Assembly: GCA_024230295.1 (NCBI GenBank) | Contig: JAAERN010000009.1 | Span: forward strand, 124,001 to 188,000 | Length of the DNA: 64,000 nt | Direction of reading: 5' to 3' | From: Planctomycetota bacterium | GTDB taxonomy: Bacteria > Planctomycetota > Phycisphaerae > Phycisphaerales > SM1A02 | Part shown: piece by piece, positions 33,208-43,228 of the stretch | Numbering within the stretch: the stretch's first letter is position 1 | Layout: every line of letters begins with the position of its first letter | Program-made: the position numbers and the translations under genes | Notes under the pieces: model-generated | What the model was told of the DNA's origin: nothing | The model's database searches: none | The model's input: only the letters and a program-made list of their open reading frames with translations

Positions 33208-33888
33208 ATGCAACGTACGAACGGTCTTCTTGTGGCTCTGAGCACGATTACTGCCATGACTTCATTCGCCTCTGCTGCGACCGTAGACCTGGCATACAGC
33301 CCCTATGACGCCGATCAGGATGGCTGGCAAGTGCGGGACAGGCTCAACAATGTCATTACCTACTATCAGCCCGACTGGAACCCGTCCGGCGGCATGCCCA
33401 ATGGCCATCTTGAGTTCGCTGATATCACCGCGGGCGGCTACGTTTTTGAAGCCCCCACGCAGTTCACGGGCGACTTTTCCGCTGCATACAACAATGGTGG
33501 CGTGTCGTTTGATTGGATGGCGGACATGGTGCAGATGGGCAAACGTGCCAGTGTGATTTTATGGAGTGGCAACACCCGCATCTGGGCAAGTAGCAATCCA
33601 GATCCAGCAGCCAACATTTGGCATTCGTTTGATTTCACATTCGACACGAGCGTTAGTTGGATGGTCAACTACGGGCAAGGCGGCGCATCACAACTTGCCT
33701 CGATGAGCGATATCAGCAGCGTGCTCGGCAATGTCACGGGCATGGACATCACAGGCGAGACGTGGACGGGCATTAGCGAGACCACCTGGTTGGACAACCC
33801 ACGGATCTACATGCAGGTCCCAGCCCCTGGCGGTCTGGCACTGCTGGGCATGGCCGCTATCGCCGGGATACGTCGCCGCAGGCATTGA
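33208..33888 (+). CDS. PEP-CTERM-like exported protein with laminin-B-like domain
   Basis: 226 residues. A signal peptide (cleavage after ITAMTSFASA) is followed by a beta-rich domain starting LAYSPYDADQDGWQV. That shape, an aspartate-rich turn, then W, then a Gly-rich strand, recalls the laminin-B-like domains of planctomycete PEP-CTERM proteins. The C-terminus VPAPGGLALLGMAAIAGI followed by RRRRH is a variant sorting tail: a proline motif, a hydrophobic helix and an arginine cluster that would hold it for processing and surface attachment. A terminator follows 32 bases downstream. The function of the mature protein is unknown. Confidence 0.8.
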   Translation: MQRTNGLLVALSTITAMTSFASAATVDLAYSPYDADQDGWQVRDRLNNVITYYQPDWNPSGGMPNGHLEFADITAGGYVFEAPTQFTGDFSAAYNNGGVSFDWMADMVQMGKRASVILWSGNTRIWASSNPDPAANIWHSFDFTFDTSVSWMVNYGQGGASQLASMSDISSVLGNVTGMDITGETWTGISETTWLDNPRIYMQVPAPGGLALLGMAAIAGIRRRRH

Positions 33889-33920
33889 TGTGTTTCGAGA
33901 ACTCCCATCATGAAGAAACG

Positions 33921-33949
33921 AGCCAGGCACGCAAGTGCCTGGCTTTTTC
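33921..33949 (+). terminator. Intrinsic terminator after the PEP-CTERM gene
   Basis: AGCCAGGCAC - GCAA - GTGCCTGGCT, a perfect 10 bp stem with a GNRA-like GCAA loop, followed by TTTTT. It marks the 3' end of the PEP-CTERM transcript. Confidence 0.88.
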
Positions 33950-34317
33950 TACAAGAGTCGTGGCAAAAACCGCAGAGGCATGCGAATACCCATTGATCGC
34001 AGGCTCGCGGGTGTTGTTTCGGTGCGTTACCGCCCAAGGATGGCTGTTCAAGGTCGTACCTGACGCGTTCTCAATTCGCGTGTGTACAAATATTTGGATG
34101 CCGCTGAATGTTCTTGGTGTTGGTACACCGCAGCTGTTATGTTTGGAGAACAATAGTGGGTGGGTCCAGCGGTCTGATCTTTGGCGAATTAAATTGCCAA
34201 AAGAATCATTTGACAGATTGCAAGGTCGCCCACGTAGAGATGACCACGCTTGGCAATTGGACACTTTGACGACCCCGGGCTCCGATGCCCACAGAACGAC
34301 ACTCTGGGATTCAAGCA
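33950..34317. other. Leader/intergenic region before the dockerin-ended protein
   Basis: 368 bases with no supported gene. It has an imperfect palindrome at 34180-34201 (TTTGGC - 8 bases with AATTAAATT - GCCAAA), and the half-sequence TTGGCAATT recurs at 34250-34258. It could be an operator, or a long 5' leader for the gene at 34318. A TTGACA at 34210-34215 could be a -35 box but lacks a good -10. The frames running through it have no protein-like character. Confidence 0.4.
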
Positions 34318-36369
34318 ATGAACATACGTCCTACACGAGCAGCATCGCTCCAATATGTTTTGACAACCCTCGTTGTGATGATTCTCTCGACCGCAGCAAC
34401 CGCGGACCAACCGGGCGCCTGCTGCTGGGAAGATGTCAATGGTACGTGGACCTGCGCGTACATCTCCGACGATGACTGTCTAGCTATTGGCGGCACGTGG
34501 GGCGGGGGTGGGATTCCCTGCGATGCGATTGATTGCCCACCGCTGGGCGAAGTCGTCGGGGCGTGCTGCTACATCACCGAAGGCTATGGCTTGTACTGCG
34601 CTGAAATCAATTACTTGGACTGCATGGCCAATTCTGGGACGTACTGGGGAGACAATGTTGTCTGCAACGATCCATCGGTTGAACTGTGTGGTCCGTGTGT
34701 GTATTCGTACGGTGCCCTGTGCGCGGGTAAGCCACAGTATCAAGATGCCGCCTACACAAACTTCTTGGGCGCCATCGCTGTCCAGACAGCCTCGCCACAG
34801 ATTTCTGGAGGGCAGGTTCTCACCGTGTATGACTTGTCCATGGTGAATGCGAGCCCCGCTGGAACACTCTTGAATGCGCCGCGGTATTCACATCCATCAT
34901 GGAATGCCACCAACCTGGGAAGCATCTTCGGACTCGCCCTCGATGGCGACGGCAATGTGTACGTGTCGGCCAGCAGGACATGGAACTCCAGCCTGACCTC
35001 GGGACCTGCTGGCTGGGGCGCGGTGTATTCGATTGACACCGTGACGAGCGCCGTGAGCGTCTTCGCGGTACTGCCCAACGCCTCAACTGAGGGCCTTGGA
35101 TCGATCACCTTTGACTGCGATCATCAACAATTCTTCGTGTCCAACTTTGGTGACGGCAAGATCTACAGACTGGACATGGCCGGGGCCATACTTGACACCT
35201 ATGACCATGGAATCCCATGGGACGGTTCGGCAGGACCAGTTGGTGTGGGGGATCGCCCATGGGCCGTAGAGGTTCATCATGAACGCTTGTTCTACAGCAT
35301 GTGGAACGAGGACATGTTCAACGGCAATGCCAGTGTTGACAACACAATCTGGTCTGTGCCACTTGATGCTGCGGGCAAACCAATTGTCAGCGATGCGCGT
35401 TTGGAAATTATTCTCCCCCAGTTCTTGTCGGATAAGTCCTCCCCCGTTTCGGACATCCGCTTCTCACCAAACAAGGGTGGTTCAATGTTCTTGGCGGAAC
35501 GTACGCAAAACGGGTACTACGATTTGACTTTGGACCAAGCCCGGATTCTGGAATATGCGTGCGCTGTTGGTGACCATCCTTCTTCAGCAGGCCTCTGGGT
35601 TGAGACGACCACTAACTGGGTGCTTGGTCCTGGTGGCACGGCGCGGCACGCAACGGGCGGAGTCGACGTCACCATGGATCGTGTATGGGCCGGATGCGAT
35701 GACATGCGCTATTCAGCAGCCCAAGTCGACGAAATCGGCGGCCTTCAGGGCATCCCTATCAACACTGGTGGCGGCATCCCCCAGAGCATTCTGGTTGACT
35801 ATCAGGGCGACCTCTCGAACGTCGATTGGCCCTTTCTTGGCGACGTGGTGTACGCGGACGAGGTTGATTGTCCGTTGGTTCAAATAATGAGTGTTAACTG
35901 TCTAACGCTGTTTCCCCCATATAACAAACGGCTAGTCAGAATAGCTGTAACCAATCGCGATGCTGCAACCGCCATTGCGGGCATCTCATTGGATGTTCCA
36001 AGTGGCATGACGATTACGCCCGGGAGTTTCAGTATTCCCATTGCGCCTCTTGGCGTAGACATATTCCAAACGGAGTTGGTGGGCGGATATCCAGGAGGCA
36101 GCGTGTGTATTGACGTGCTGGTCGAGTTCGTATCGGGCGACATTTGCGGGCAACGCGTGTGTATCGAATCACTCAATACGTGCGGTTGGATTCGCGGCGA
36201 TTTTGATTTTGATGCGATGGTAGGCGTCGACGATCTAATGTCACTGATCGGCCGTTGGGCTGAAGTCTGCGACGGCGTGGATCAAGACTGCAACTTCCAT
36301 GACATCGATGACAGTGGACTCATCGATATGGGAGATCTTCTGATGCTGCTGGATAATTGGACGGTGTAA
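34318..36369 (+). CDS. Secreted protein with GACC modules, beta-propeller-like region and dockerin end
   Basis: 683 residues from ATG 34318 (signal peptide ending ILSTAATA). Two N-terminal Cys-rich modules begin GACCWEDVNG and GACCYITEGYG, each with DDCLAIGGTW or LDCMANSGTYW, a type common in Phycisphaerae secretomes. A long central region with repeated LDGDGNVYVS, FDCDHQQFFVSNFGDG and DGSAGPVGVGDRPWA segments looks like a beta-propeller. The end has IRGDFDFDAMVGVDDLMS and HDIDDSGLIDMGDLLMLLD, a dockerin-like calcium-binding pair. Probably exported and bound to a surface or cohesin-like partner; the ligand is unknown. Confidence 0.82.
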   Translation: MNIRPTRAASLQYVLTTLVVMILSTAATADQPGACCWEDVNGTWTCAYISDDDCLAIGGTWGGGGIPCDAIDCPPLGEVVGACCYITEGYGLYCAEINYLDCMANSGTYWGDNVVCNDPSVELCGPCVYSYGALCAGKPQYQDAAYTNFLGAIAVQTASPQISGGQVLTVYDLSMVNASPAGTLLNAPRYSHPSWNATNLGSIFGLALDGDGNVYVSASRTWNSSLTSGPAGWGAVYSIDTVTSAVSVFAVLPNASTEGLGSITFDCDHQQFFVSNFGDGKIYRLDMAGAILDTYDHGIPWDGSAGPVGVGDRPWAVEVHHERLFYSMWNEDMFNGNASVDNTIWSVPLDAAGKPIVSDARLEIILPQFLSDKSSPVSDIRFSPNKGGSMFLAERTQNGYYDLTLDQARILEYACAVGDHPSSAGLWVETTTNWVLGPGGTARHATGGVDVTMDRVWAGCDDMRYSAAQVDEIGGLQGIPINTGGGIPQSILVDYQGDLSNVDWPFLGDVVYADEVDCPLVQIMSVNCLTLFPPYNKRLVRIAVTNRDAATAIAGISLDVPSGMTITPGSFSIPIAPLGVDIFQTELVGGYPGGSVCIDVLVEFVSGDICGQRVCIESLNTCGWIRGDFDFDAMVGVDDLMSLIGRWAEVCDGVDQDCNFHDIDDSGLIDMGDLLMLLDNWTV

Positions 36370-36502
36370 TCACGCAACGTCCACTCCACCTTGTCCATAA
36401 AGTGCTCAAGATCTTCAGGCCACAGCTTGGTCATCACAGGTCGGTCACCCATCAATCGAGCCGTCATAACGGTATTTGAGAGCCCGCGACACGGACCGGT
36501 GG

Positions 36503-39500
36503 TCACTTTCCGGGTTCGGGAGGGGTCTTGCCGAAGCCGAATTTGTGGCGGAGTGATTCGACGACGACGTACAGGGTCGGGACGATCAGGAGTGTGATGA
36601 TAGTTGCAGCGAAGATGCCACCGAAGACGGTGGTGCCGATGGAACGACGGCTCATGGCACCGGCCCCCGAGGCGACGACGAGCGGAAGTACACCGATGCC
36701 GAAGGCGAGGGCCGTCATCAGAATGGGCCGCAGGCGAAGTGTGGCGCCAGCGATTGCAGACTCCACGATGCCGCCGCCTGCCTCACGGTGTTCCTTTGCG
36801 AACTCGACGAGAAGGATTGAGTTCTTGGCGGCCAAACCAATCAGCATGACGAGCCCAATTTGGCCGTACACATCGAGCGGATAGCCGCGGAGCATCAGGA
36901 ATCCGAGAGCGCCGAGGATGCCAGGCGGCACGGCCATGAGAATGAGGATCGGCAGCGTCCAGCTCTCGTACTGTGCGGCGAGGAAGAGGAAGACTGCAAT
37001 CAGCGCCAGTGAGAACACGACCGGTGCGAGATTGCCCGCCTTGATCTCCTGATATGTCAGGCCGGACCACGAATAGTCAACGCCGTCTGGAAGAACCTTG
37101 TCACAGATGCCTTCCATGACTTTGATGGCTGTGCCGCTGCTATAGCCCGCGGCAGCACTCCCGTTGATCGGAATCGAATCATAGATGTTGTAGTGCGGCA
37201 CATTGTTGGAGCCGGTAACCAAATTGATGGAGGCAAAAGACTCAAGGGGAACCATGACGCCATCTCTGGTGGGAACGCGGACATTCAAGATGTCCTCTGG
37301 CTCCATTCGGTATTCCGCCTTGGCCTGAATCATGACTCGGTAGACGCGGCCAAACCGGTTGAAGTCATTGATGTAGTACGAACCGAGGGCTGCTTGCATA
37401 GCCGTAAACAGCGATCCAATGCTCACGTTGGAGGCTTCCACTTTGGTTCGGTCAATGTCGAGCCAGAGTTGCGGAACATCCTTGCGAAATGTTGTATAGA
37501 CCCGAGATAGATACGGGCTCTTGTTGGCTGCATACATCACTTTCATCGCAGCAGCCGTCAGTTCATCAAGACCAACATTGTTGATGTCCTGCAATTGGAG
37601 ATCGAACCCGCCAACCGTGCCAAGGCCTTGAATCGCTGGCGGGTTCACCGCGAGGACGATGGCACCTGGTATTGCTGAAAACTTTTCTTGCAACGATTGC
37701 TCAATGGCGGACGCGCTTTGATCCGCTCCGGTTCGTTCGTCCCACGGTGTCAGAACGGCAGACATGAAGCCCGCATTCGACTGAGTCGTGCCGGAGATGA
37801 AGTCATAACCGGCGATCTCAACAACATCCGAAATCTCCGGATAGTCGTTGCAGATTTCCAAGATCTGGGCCTCAACTTCTTTGGTGCGATCAAGTACCGC
37901 GCCCGATGGCAACTGCACCGTAATGAAGAGGTATCCCTGATCTTCGTTTGGAACAAATGACGTCGACGTCATCGTGAGCAGACCGAATGTTCCAACAAGA
38001 ATGGCTATAAGCACAATAACCGCCAGCCATGCCACCCGACTGAACCCGCGAACGAGGACTGCATACGTGCTTGTGCTCCACGCGATGGCAACGTTGAATG
38101 GTCGAAAGATGGTGCGAAGGGCTTTGTTTTCCATCTTCTTCTTCAGGAACAAGGCGCACATGGCAGGTGTCATGGAGAGCGACACAATGGATGAGATGAC
38201 GACCGAGAACACGATCGTGAGTGCAAACTGGTTGTAGAGTTGCCCGGTTATTCCGGGCATGACTGCTGCCGGTACGAAAACGGCGAGGAGAACGAGGGTT
38301 GTGGCAACGATTGGGCCACGAACTTGTCGCATCGACTTCGACACAATGTCTGCGATCGAAGTGTCGTCATCGTTACCCTCAAGTTCACGCTCTACATTCT
38401 CTACAACGACGATGGCATCATCAACAACAAGGCCGACCGCCAACACGAGTCCAAGGAGTGTCAGCATGTTGATACTGAAGCCGAATGCGAGCATGGCGGC
38501 AAATGCGCCGATAATCGACACAGGGATGGCGATGATCGGGATGATTGTTGCGCGGAATGACTGGAGGAATATGAAAATCACCAACACAACAAGGCCAACC
38601 GCTTCGAGAATAGTCCACAAGAGGTCGGTGATCGAGGCGGTGATGAACTCGGTGAAGTCGAAGGTCATCTTCCAAGAAATGCCCTCTGGAAAGTTCTTGG
38701 CGAGACGTTCCATCGTCGACTGAATGCCGGCTGAGACGTCCAACGCGTTCGCGTTATTGAGTTGGAAGATTCCGAGCTGGGCGGCGGGCTTGCCGCTCTG
38801 CATGCTGTCACTCGAATAACTTGCAGCAGCGAGTTCAACTCGGGCAACATCCTTGAGGCGAACTACCTGCCCCGGCTGGGCGCGGAGAATAATGTCGCCG
38901 AATTGTTCTGCTGTTACAAGCCGACCGAGCGTGTTGATTTGAAGGTTGAAGGCAGGAGTTCCATCAAGTGGTGGTAGGCCGACCGATCCCGCTGCAACCT
39001 GCTGGTTCTGGTCAGAGATGGCCGACACAATGTCTTCGGTTGAGATCTGATAGGTTGCCATCAGATCCAAATCCATCCAGATGCGCATGGCATACTGGCG
39101 AAGACCGAAGTTTGTCACTTGCCCCACGCCCGCCACACGAGAAAGAGAATCAGTGACGTGAATGTCGGCGTAGTTGCTGAGGTAGGCACTGTCGAATCGG
39201 CCATCAGGCGACAATAGGGCTACGACCGCAGTCATTTGCGTCGACTGCTTCGTCACGGTTACGCCCGATCGCTGCACTTCACTCGGGAGCCGGGCCTCCG
39301 CTTGTTGCATGCGATTCTGAACGTCAACAGCGGCGATATTTTGGTCGTAGTCAACATCGAACGTGACCTGAATAGAGGACACGCCGTTGTTTGTACTGGA
39401 CGAAGACATGTAGATCATGCCCTCAACGCCATTGATCTGCTCTTCGATGAGCCGCGTAATTACATTCGAGACCGTTTCTGCCGAAGCCCCCGTGTAGTTT

Positions 39501-39640
39501 GAGGTCACCGACACCATCGGCGGCGCAACCTGTGGATACAACGTAATCGGAAGCACACCCACGGAGACCAGACCGGTCAACAGGATGACAAGCGATATGA
39601 CCGTTGCAAAAATCGGTCGCTTGATGAAGAAGTCAATCAT
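36503..39640 (-). CDS. RND efflux transporter permease (AcrB/HAE1 family)
   Basis: 1045 residues, the standard size, with twelve expected membrane helices. The N-terminus [18 protein letters not shown], the periplasmic porter loop with [18 protein letters not shown], and TM4 with the proton-relay pair in [16 protein letters not shown] are typical, as is the C-terminal [12 protein letters not shown]-type end ([13 protein letters not shown]). Proton-driven export of drugs, dyes or solvents through the tripartite complex. ATG 39640 overlaps the adaptor gene by 4 bases. No adjacent regulator is present. Confidence 0.95.
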   Translation of the reverse strand: MIDFFIKRPIFATVISLVILLTGLVSVGVLPITLYPQVAPPMVSVTSNYTGASAETVSNVITRLIEEQINGVEGMIYMSSSSTNNGVSSIQVTFDVDYDQNIAAVDVQNRMQQAEARLPSEVQRSGVTVTKQSTQMTAVVALLSPDGRFDSAYLSNYADIHVTDSLSRVAGVGQVTNFGLRQYAMRIWMDLDLMATYQISTEDIVSAISDQNQQVAAGSVGLPPLDGTPAFNLQINTLGRLVTAEQFGDIILRAQPGQVVRLKDVARVELAAASYSSDSMQSGKPAAQLGIFQLNNANALDVSAGIQSTMERLAKNFPEGISWKMTFDFTEFITASITDLLWTILEAVGLVVLVIFIFLQSFRATIIPIIAIPVSIIGAFAAMLAFGFSINMLTLLGLVLAVGLVVDDAIVVVENVERELEGNDDDTSIADIVSKSMRQVRGPIVATTLVLLAVFVPAAVMPGITGQLYNQFALTIVFSVVISSIVSLSMTPAMCALFLKKKMENKALRTIFRPFNVAIAWSTSTYAVLVRGFSRVAWLAVIVLIAILVGTFGLLTMTSTSFVPNEDQGYLFITVQLPSGAVLDRTKEVEAQILEICNDYPEISDVVEIAGYDFISGTTQSNAGFMSAVLTPWDERTGADQSASAIEQSLQEKFSAIPGAIVLAVNPPAIQGLGTVGGFDLQLQDINNVGLDELTAAAMKVMYAANKSPYLSRVYTTFRKDVPQLWLDIDRTKVEASNVSIGSLFTAMQAALGSYYINDFNRFGRVYRVMIQAKAEYRMEPEDILNVRVPTRDGVMVPLESFASINLVTGSNNVPHYNIYDSIPINGSAAAGYSSGTAIKVMEGICDKVLPDGVDYSWSGLTYQEIKAGNLAPVVFSLALIAVFLFLAAQYESWTLPILILMAVPPGILGALGFLMLRGYPLDVYGQIGLVMLIGLAAKNSILLVEFAKEHREAGGGIVESAIAGATLRLRPILMTALAFGIGVLPLVVASGAGAMSRRSIGTTVFGGIFAATIITLLIVPTLYVVVESLRHKFGFGKTPPEPGK

Positions 39641-40800
39641 CCATCAGCCTTCTTTGCGCCGTTGGATTTGGGCGAAGGGGGCGGCGTTCCCGGTGGTGGC
39701 GGTGGGGTGGCCTCGGAGATGAGCGTCCCGTTCGTCCGAAGCTTCGACATGCCCTCGATAACGATTCGATCTCCAGCTCGGAGCCCCGACTTTAATACAG
39801 CAGTGCCGTCCTGTTGAGAGCTAACGACGACCTTGGTCTCGGTGACTTTGGAATCGGACCCCACAACCCAGACATACTGCTCTGACGCAATTTGAACGAG
39901 TGCCGTTGATGGAATCGTCACGACATTCTTCAGTACTTGCATCGTGACCGTCGCCTCACAGTACTGCCCTGGGAGTAGATCGTGGCCATTGTTATCGACA
40001 TCGGTCCACATGCGGATCAGACTCGTATTCGGGTTGGCTGCGTTGTCTACAAATGTGATAACGCCTTCACGTTTCCACTTCGACTGCTGCGGGATGACAA
40101 CCTCCGCGTGCAGCGGCTGATTTTTCGTCCAGTTGGCGAGATACTCGGGGAACTCATTCGCAGATGGTGCAAAGTTGATGCGGATGGGATCGACCATGAT
40201 GATGGTGCAGATCGTTGCGCTTTTTGTTCCCGGTTGCAGCAGTGTTCCCGGATCGATCGATGTGGCGCCAATACGACCCTTGATGGGAGCCCGTATTTCT
40301 GTATACGAGAGATTGAGTTCCGCCTGCACAATCCGTGCTTCGGCCGACAAGACCTGTGATTTGGCAACAGCGAGGTTGGCTTCGTACTGGTCAAAGTCTT
40401 CGGCTGCAATAGCGCCGGATGCCACGAGTGGCGCATTGCGATCGTAAACAATTTGCGCCAGCAGTTCCTGAGCCTCCGCCTCACTCAGCGAGGCTTCTGC
40501 GGACAGAAGATCGGCCTCGAATGGTGCCTTTTGGAGGGTAAAAAGCAGTTCACCCTGTTCGACAAGGGACCCTTGCCGGACGTTGCGAGTTTCAAGCCAC
40601 CCTTCGACACGCGCGATGACGTCGACTTCCCAGACCGGCGATGCAATGGCCGGATATGTTCGCTTGACCGGGAAGTCACCGGACGTTGCCTTGGCGGTTG
40701 TGACAGGAATCGCCGGAGCTGCTTTGGGTGTCTTGGCTTCTTCAGTGCATCCGGCTGCCATTATGCAAAGCACCCCACACTGGAGCGTTCGATACATCAT
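39637..40800 (-). CDS. RND efflux periplasmic adaptor (AcrA-type) lipoprotein
   Basis: 387 residues. A lipobox ([11 protein letters not shown]) gives a lipid-anchored adaptor. The HlyD-type hairpin, lipoyl-like and beta-barrel parts follow ([35 protein letters not shown] region, [13 protein letters not shown]). It joins the RND pump to the outer-membrane channel. Translationally coupled by ATGA to both neighbours: the stop overlaps the pump start and the start overlaps the channel gene's stop. The C-terminus is a proline-rich tail. Confidence 0.92.
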   Translation of the reverse strand: MMYRTLQCGVLCIMAAGCTEEAKTPKAAPAIPVTTAKATSGDFPVKRTYPAIASPVWEVDVIARVEGWLETRNVRQGSLVEQGELLFTLQKAPFEADLLSAEASLSEAEAQELLAQIVYDRNAPLVASGAIAAEDFDQYEANLAVAKSQVLSAEARIVQAELNLSYTEIRAPIKGRIGATSIDPGTLLQPGTKSATICTIIMVDPIRINFAPSANEFPEYLANWTKNQPLHAEVVIPQQSKWKREGVITFVDNAANPNTSLIRMWTDVDNNGHDLLPGQYCEATVTMQVLKNVVTIPSTALVQIASEQYVWVVGSDSKVTETKVVVSSQQDGTAVLKSGLRAGDRIVIEGMSKLRTNGTLISEATPPPPPGTPPPSPKSNGAKKADG

Positions 40801-42251
40801 GAGGACGATTCCTTTGATTCAGAAGCGAGCGTAGGCAGTGATCCCGTGGCCCAGCCGCCTCCAAGTGCGCGGTACAACTCGACCATGGTCTGGGCACACA
40901 GGCCCCGTGCTTGCGCCAGCGAGTCTTCTGCTTCGAGGAGATTCTGCTGCACGGTGATGACCGTCAAGAAGTCGGTAACCCCGTGTTCGTATTGCTGCAG
41001 CGACAACTCATAGGCCAGCCGAGCTTCGGAAGCGGCCTCGGCGAAACTTTCTCGCTGGCGTGCGCTGAGCGTGAAGCCGACAAGACTGCTTTCGACTTCG
41101 CCAATGGCTTGAATGACCGTTTTTTCGTAGCCAAGGAGGGCCTGTCGCGTTATGGCTTCTTGTTGGTTGACGACCGATCGAAGCCTGCCCCCGTTGAACA
41201 AGTCCCATGTGAGTGTCGGCCCGGCGGTATAGGAGCGGCTGGCCCACTGAAAGAGGTCGCTGAAACTGGAGGCTCCGAATCCAAACTGCCCGGAGAGCGA
41301 GAGTTTTGGATACAGGTTGGCGGTCGCTTGCCCGATGCGGGCTGTGGCAGCAGCGAGGGTGCGCTCTGCTGCGCGGACATCGGGCCGCCGCCTGAGAAGA
41401 TCAGCTGGAATTCCAACTGCGAGCGAATCCGGTACGTTTGGAATGCCACCCTGTTCCGGGATCTCTTCGCTGAGCGGTCCCGATGTTGTGCCCAGAAGTG
41501 TCGCCAGATTCGCCAACTCGGTTGCCATGGTTGAGCCGAGTTGGGGGATGAGCGATTCGGTGGCAGCAAGTTGTGCTTTCGCTTGCGCAAGTTTCGATTC
41601 AGTTTCTGTTCCTGCGTCGACCTGACTCTGAACAAGCGAGACAAATCGCTTCTGCGAGGCGATGTCCTTGTCGGCGACTGCAAGGCGCGCCTGTAGCGTT
41701 CGGATAGTGATGTAGGACGAAGCGACTTCGGCTCGCAGGGTCACGATGGCGTATCGCCAATCTTCGATCGAAGCCTGAAAATCGCCTGTGGCCGCTTCAA
41801 TCGCCCGCGAGATTCTGCCGAACAGATCGATTTCCCATGATGAATCCAAGCCCACCTGCCACGAGTTGTAAGGACCTCCGCCGAGTGCAGATCCAGGGTT
41901 GGTGAAGTCGGTGCCGGGAACACGATTCCGGGTGTACCCAGCCAAAGCTCCGATATCGGGATAGAGATCGGCCGAGGCGATGCCGTACTGGGCTCGGTAT
42001 TGATCGATTCGTTCAACAGCGATTCTAAGATCGAAGTTGTTGAGTGTGGCCTGGGCCACCAGTGTGTCCAGCACCGGGTCGTTGAAAATCGCCCACCAGA
42101 GAGCGGGCTCTTGTGGAGCCGAATCCTCAGTGGAATCGGTCCATGCATACCGGTCGGGCAGCGGCATGTGCGGCGGCTCGTAGTCGGGCCCGACTTTGCA
42201 TCCGCCTGCAGCAAACAGAATTGTTGTGGTGTAAATCAGCTTCGATCGCAT
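40797..42251 (-). CDS. Outer-membrane efflux channel (TolC/NodT/OprM family) lipoprotein
   Basis: 484 residues from ATG 42251, with a possible upstream TTG at 42293. The N-terminus is a weak lipobox (LFAAGGCKVGPDYEPP), typical of OprM/NodT channels. Two alpha-helical hairpin repeats with coiled-coil patterns follow (for example VRAAERTLAAATARIGQATANLYPKLSL). It completes the efflux tripartite system as the first gene. The order OMF-MFP-RND is the reverse of the common acrAB arrangement. Confidence 0.9.
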   Translation of the reverse strand: MRSKLIYTTTILFAAGGCKVGPDYEPPHMPLPDRYAWTDSTEDSAPQEPALWWAIFNDPVLDTLVAQATLNNFDLRIAVERIDQYRAQYGIASADLYPDIGALAGYTRNRVPGTDFTNPGSALGGGPYNSWQVGLDSSWEIDLFGRISRAIEAATGDFQASIEDWRYAIVTLRAEVASSYITIRTLQARLAVADKDIASQKRFVSLVQSQVDAGTETESKLAQAKAQLAATESLIPQLGSTMATELANLATLLGTTSGPLSEEIPEQGGIPNVPDSLAVGIPADLLRRRPDVRAAERTLAAATARIGQATANLYPKLSLSGQFGFGASSFSDLFQWASRSYTAGPTLTWDLFNGGRLRSVVNQQEAITRQALLGYEKTVIQAIGEVESSLVGFTLSARQRESFAEAASEARLAYELSLQQYEHGVTDFLTVITVQQNLLEAEDSLAQARGLCAQTMVELYRALGGGWATGSLPTLASESKESSS

Positions 42252-42308
42252 GGGGAGCATGAGAACAGAATCGATGGCCTGAGACAACCCCAACCTAGAG
42301 GTAGGGAT

Positions 42309-43028
42309 TCAATCCAGAAAAGCCACGAGGTCTGTTCCGGGATCGACTTCGACGGCATCCTCACCGGATCGAAAGATCCTTGCTGCTGAGCCGATCAACT
42401 CAACCGACGAGTCGTCGCACCGCAAAAACGAGCCTTCTCGAAGGCCAACAACCGGGATGTCATTCAGCTCGTGGTATTCACGCAGTCGGTCGTTCCGTGT
42501 CTCGCCGAAGTGTTCCGCGAAGGTGCCGTCTTCGAGTCGTACCCAAGTCGATCCGCCGAAGTAATGAGCATTCACTTGAAAATGAACAAGACCTAACGTG
42601 GCAAATGACTCCGGGCGCGCAATGGGCATGTCGTTGGTTGTCTGCATGGTTGGGCACGCAACATTCGTGCCGGCGCTGACGCCCATGTACGGAATGCCAT
42701 CATCAAGAACGCGAGATCGAATAATGTTCATGGCGCCAGAGCGTTGGAGTTCCCATGTCAGCCGGAACGTGTTGCCGCCGCCAACCGAAATTGCCTCGGC
42801 ATTCTTGATTGCTGCAATTGGATCATCGAACGTATGGATGCCGACAAGTTCATAGCCGGCGTCGAGGCCACGCTCGTTCATGAGCGAAACGTATGCATCA
42901 TGGTTATCGAGCGCCCACGGAATGAAGAGCACTTGGTTGACCTCGCCAAAGTGACGGCGCGTCTCATCGATGTACAACGCCTTGCGTTCATCGGTCCGGA
43001 TACCGCCGCTACCAAGGAGTGCTCGCAT
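42309..43028 (-). CDS. pepE: Peptidase E (alpha-aspartyl dipeptidase, S51 family)
   Basis: 239 residues. The Ser118 nucleophile is in MGVSAGTNVACP and the catalytic His155 in VNAHYF, at positions close to the Salmonella enzyme. Also GGGNTFRLTW and FIPWALDNH. Cleaves Asp-X dipeptides and is not secreted (no signal). ATG 43028. Preceded by a possible small membrane ORF; followed by 57 bases and then the efflux channel gene on the same strand. Confidence 0.9.
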   Translation of the reverse strand: MRALLGSGGIRTDERKALYIDETRRHFGEVNQVLFIPWALDNHDAYVSLMNERGLDAGYELVGIHTFDDPIAAIKNAEAISVGGGNTFRLTWELQRSGAMNIIRSRVLDDGIPYMGVSAGTNVACPTMQTTNDMPIARPESFATLGLVHFQVNAHYFGGSTWVRLEDGTFAEHFGETRNDRLREYHELNDIPVVGLREGSFLRCDDSSVELIGSAARIFRSGEDAVEVDPGTDLVAFLD

Positions 43029-43048
43029 GGCTACAGGCTACGAGATTA

Positions 43049-43219
43049 TCAAAAATCGCGTCGTACCAGATGGCGATCGAAAAAGTGAAGCATGATCATT
43101 GAGGCGGCGACAACCCCAGCAGCGGTCCACCACGCAGCACCTGTGTTTCGCCGAAGGACTTCCGGAGTGTGTGAATAGCCAGCATGGGTGGTCGGCGTAG
43201 CGTGATTGGTGAGATACAA
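43049..43219 (-). CDS. Possible small single-helix membrane protein (unverified)
   Basis: A 56-residue frame from a TTG at 43219 that stops 20 bases before pepE. The core AAWWTAAGVVAASMIMLHFF is a plausible membrane helix, flanked by basic residues (RRN before, DRHLVRRDF after), which is typical of small membrane proteins. No Shine-Dalgarno is clear and the start is only 9 bases from the divergent tag ATG. It is below the length at which ORF prediction is safe and may be chance. Confidence 0.3.
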   Translation of the reverse strand: MYLTNHATPTTHAGYSHTPEVLRRNTGAAWWTAAGVVAASMIMLHFFDRHLVRRDF

Positions 43220-43228
43220 TCGAATCCC

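Noticed and set aside
32853-33257. 134-residue minus-strand frame between the oligopeptidase and PEP-CTERM genes
   Set aside because: Overlaps the ends of two well-supported genes; only its C-terminal 40 residues look protein-like. Could be a fossil, but I cannot support it.
33885-34475. 196-residue plus-strand frame across the intergenic leader
   Set aside because: Starts in the tail of the PEP-CTERM gene, runs through the terminator and into the dockerin-ended gene in another frame; no signal peptide or domain.
36282-36506. 74-residue minus-strand frame across the end of the dockerin-ended gene
   Set aside because: Segments such as WPEDLEHFMDKVEWTLRDY look protein-like, but it overlaps the plus-strand gene by about 90 bases and has no clear ribosome-binding site.
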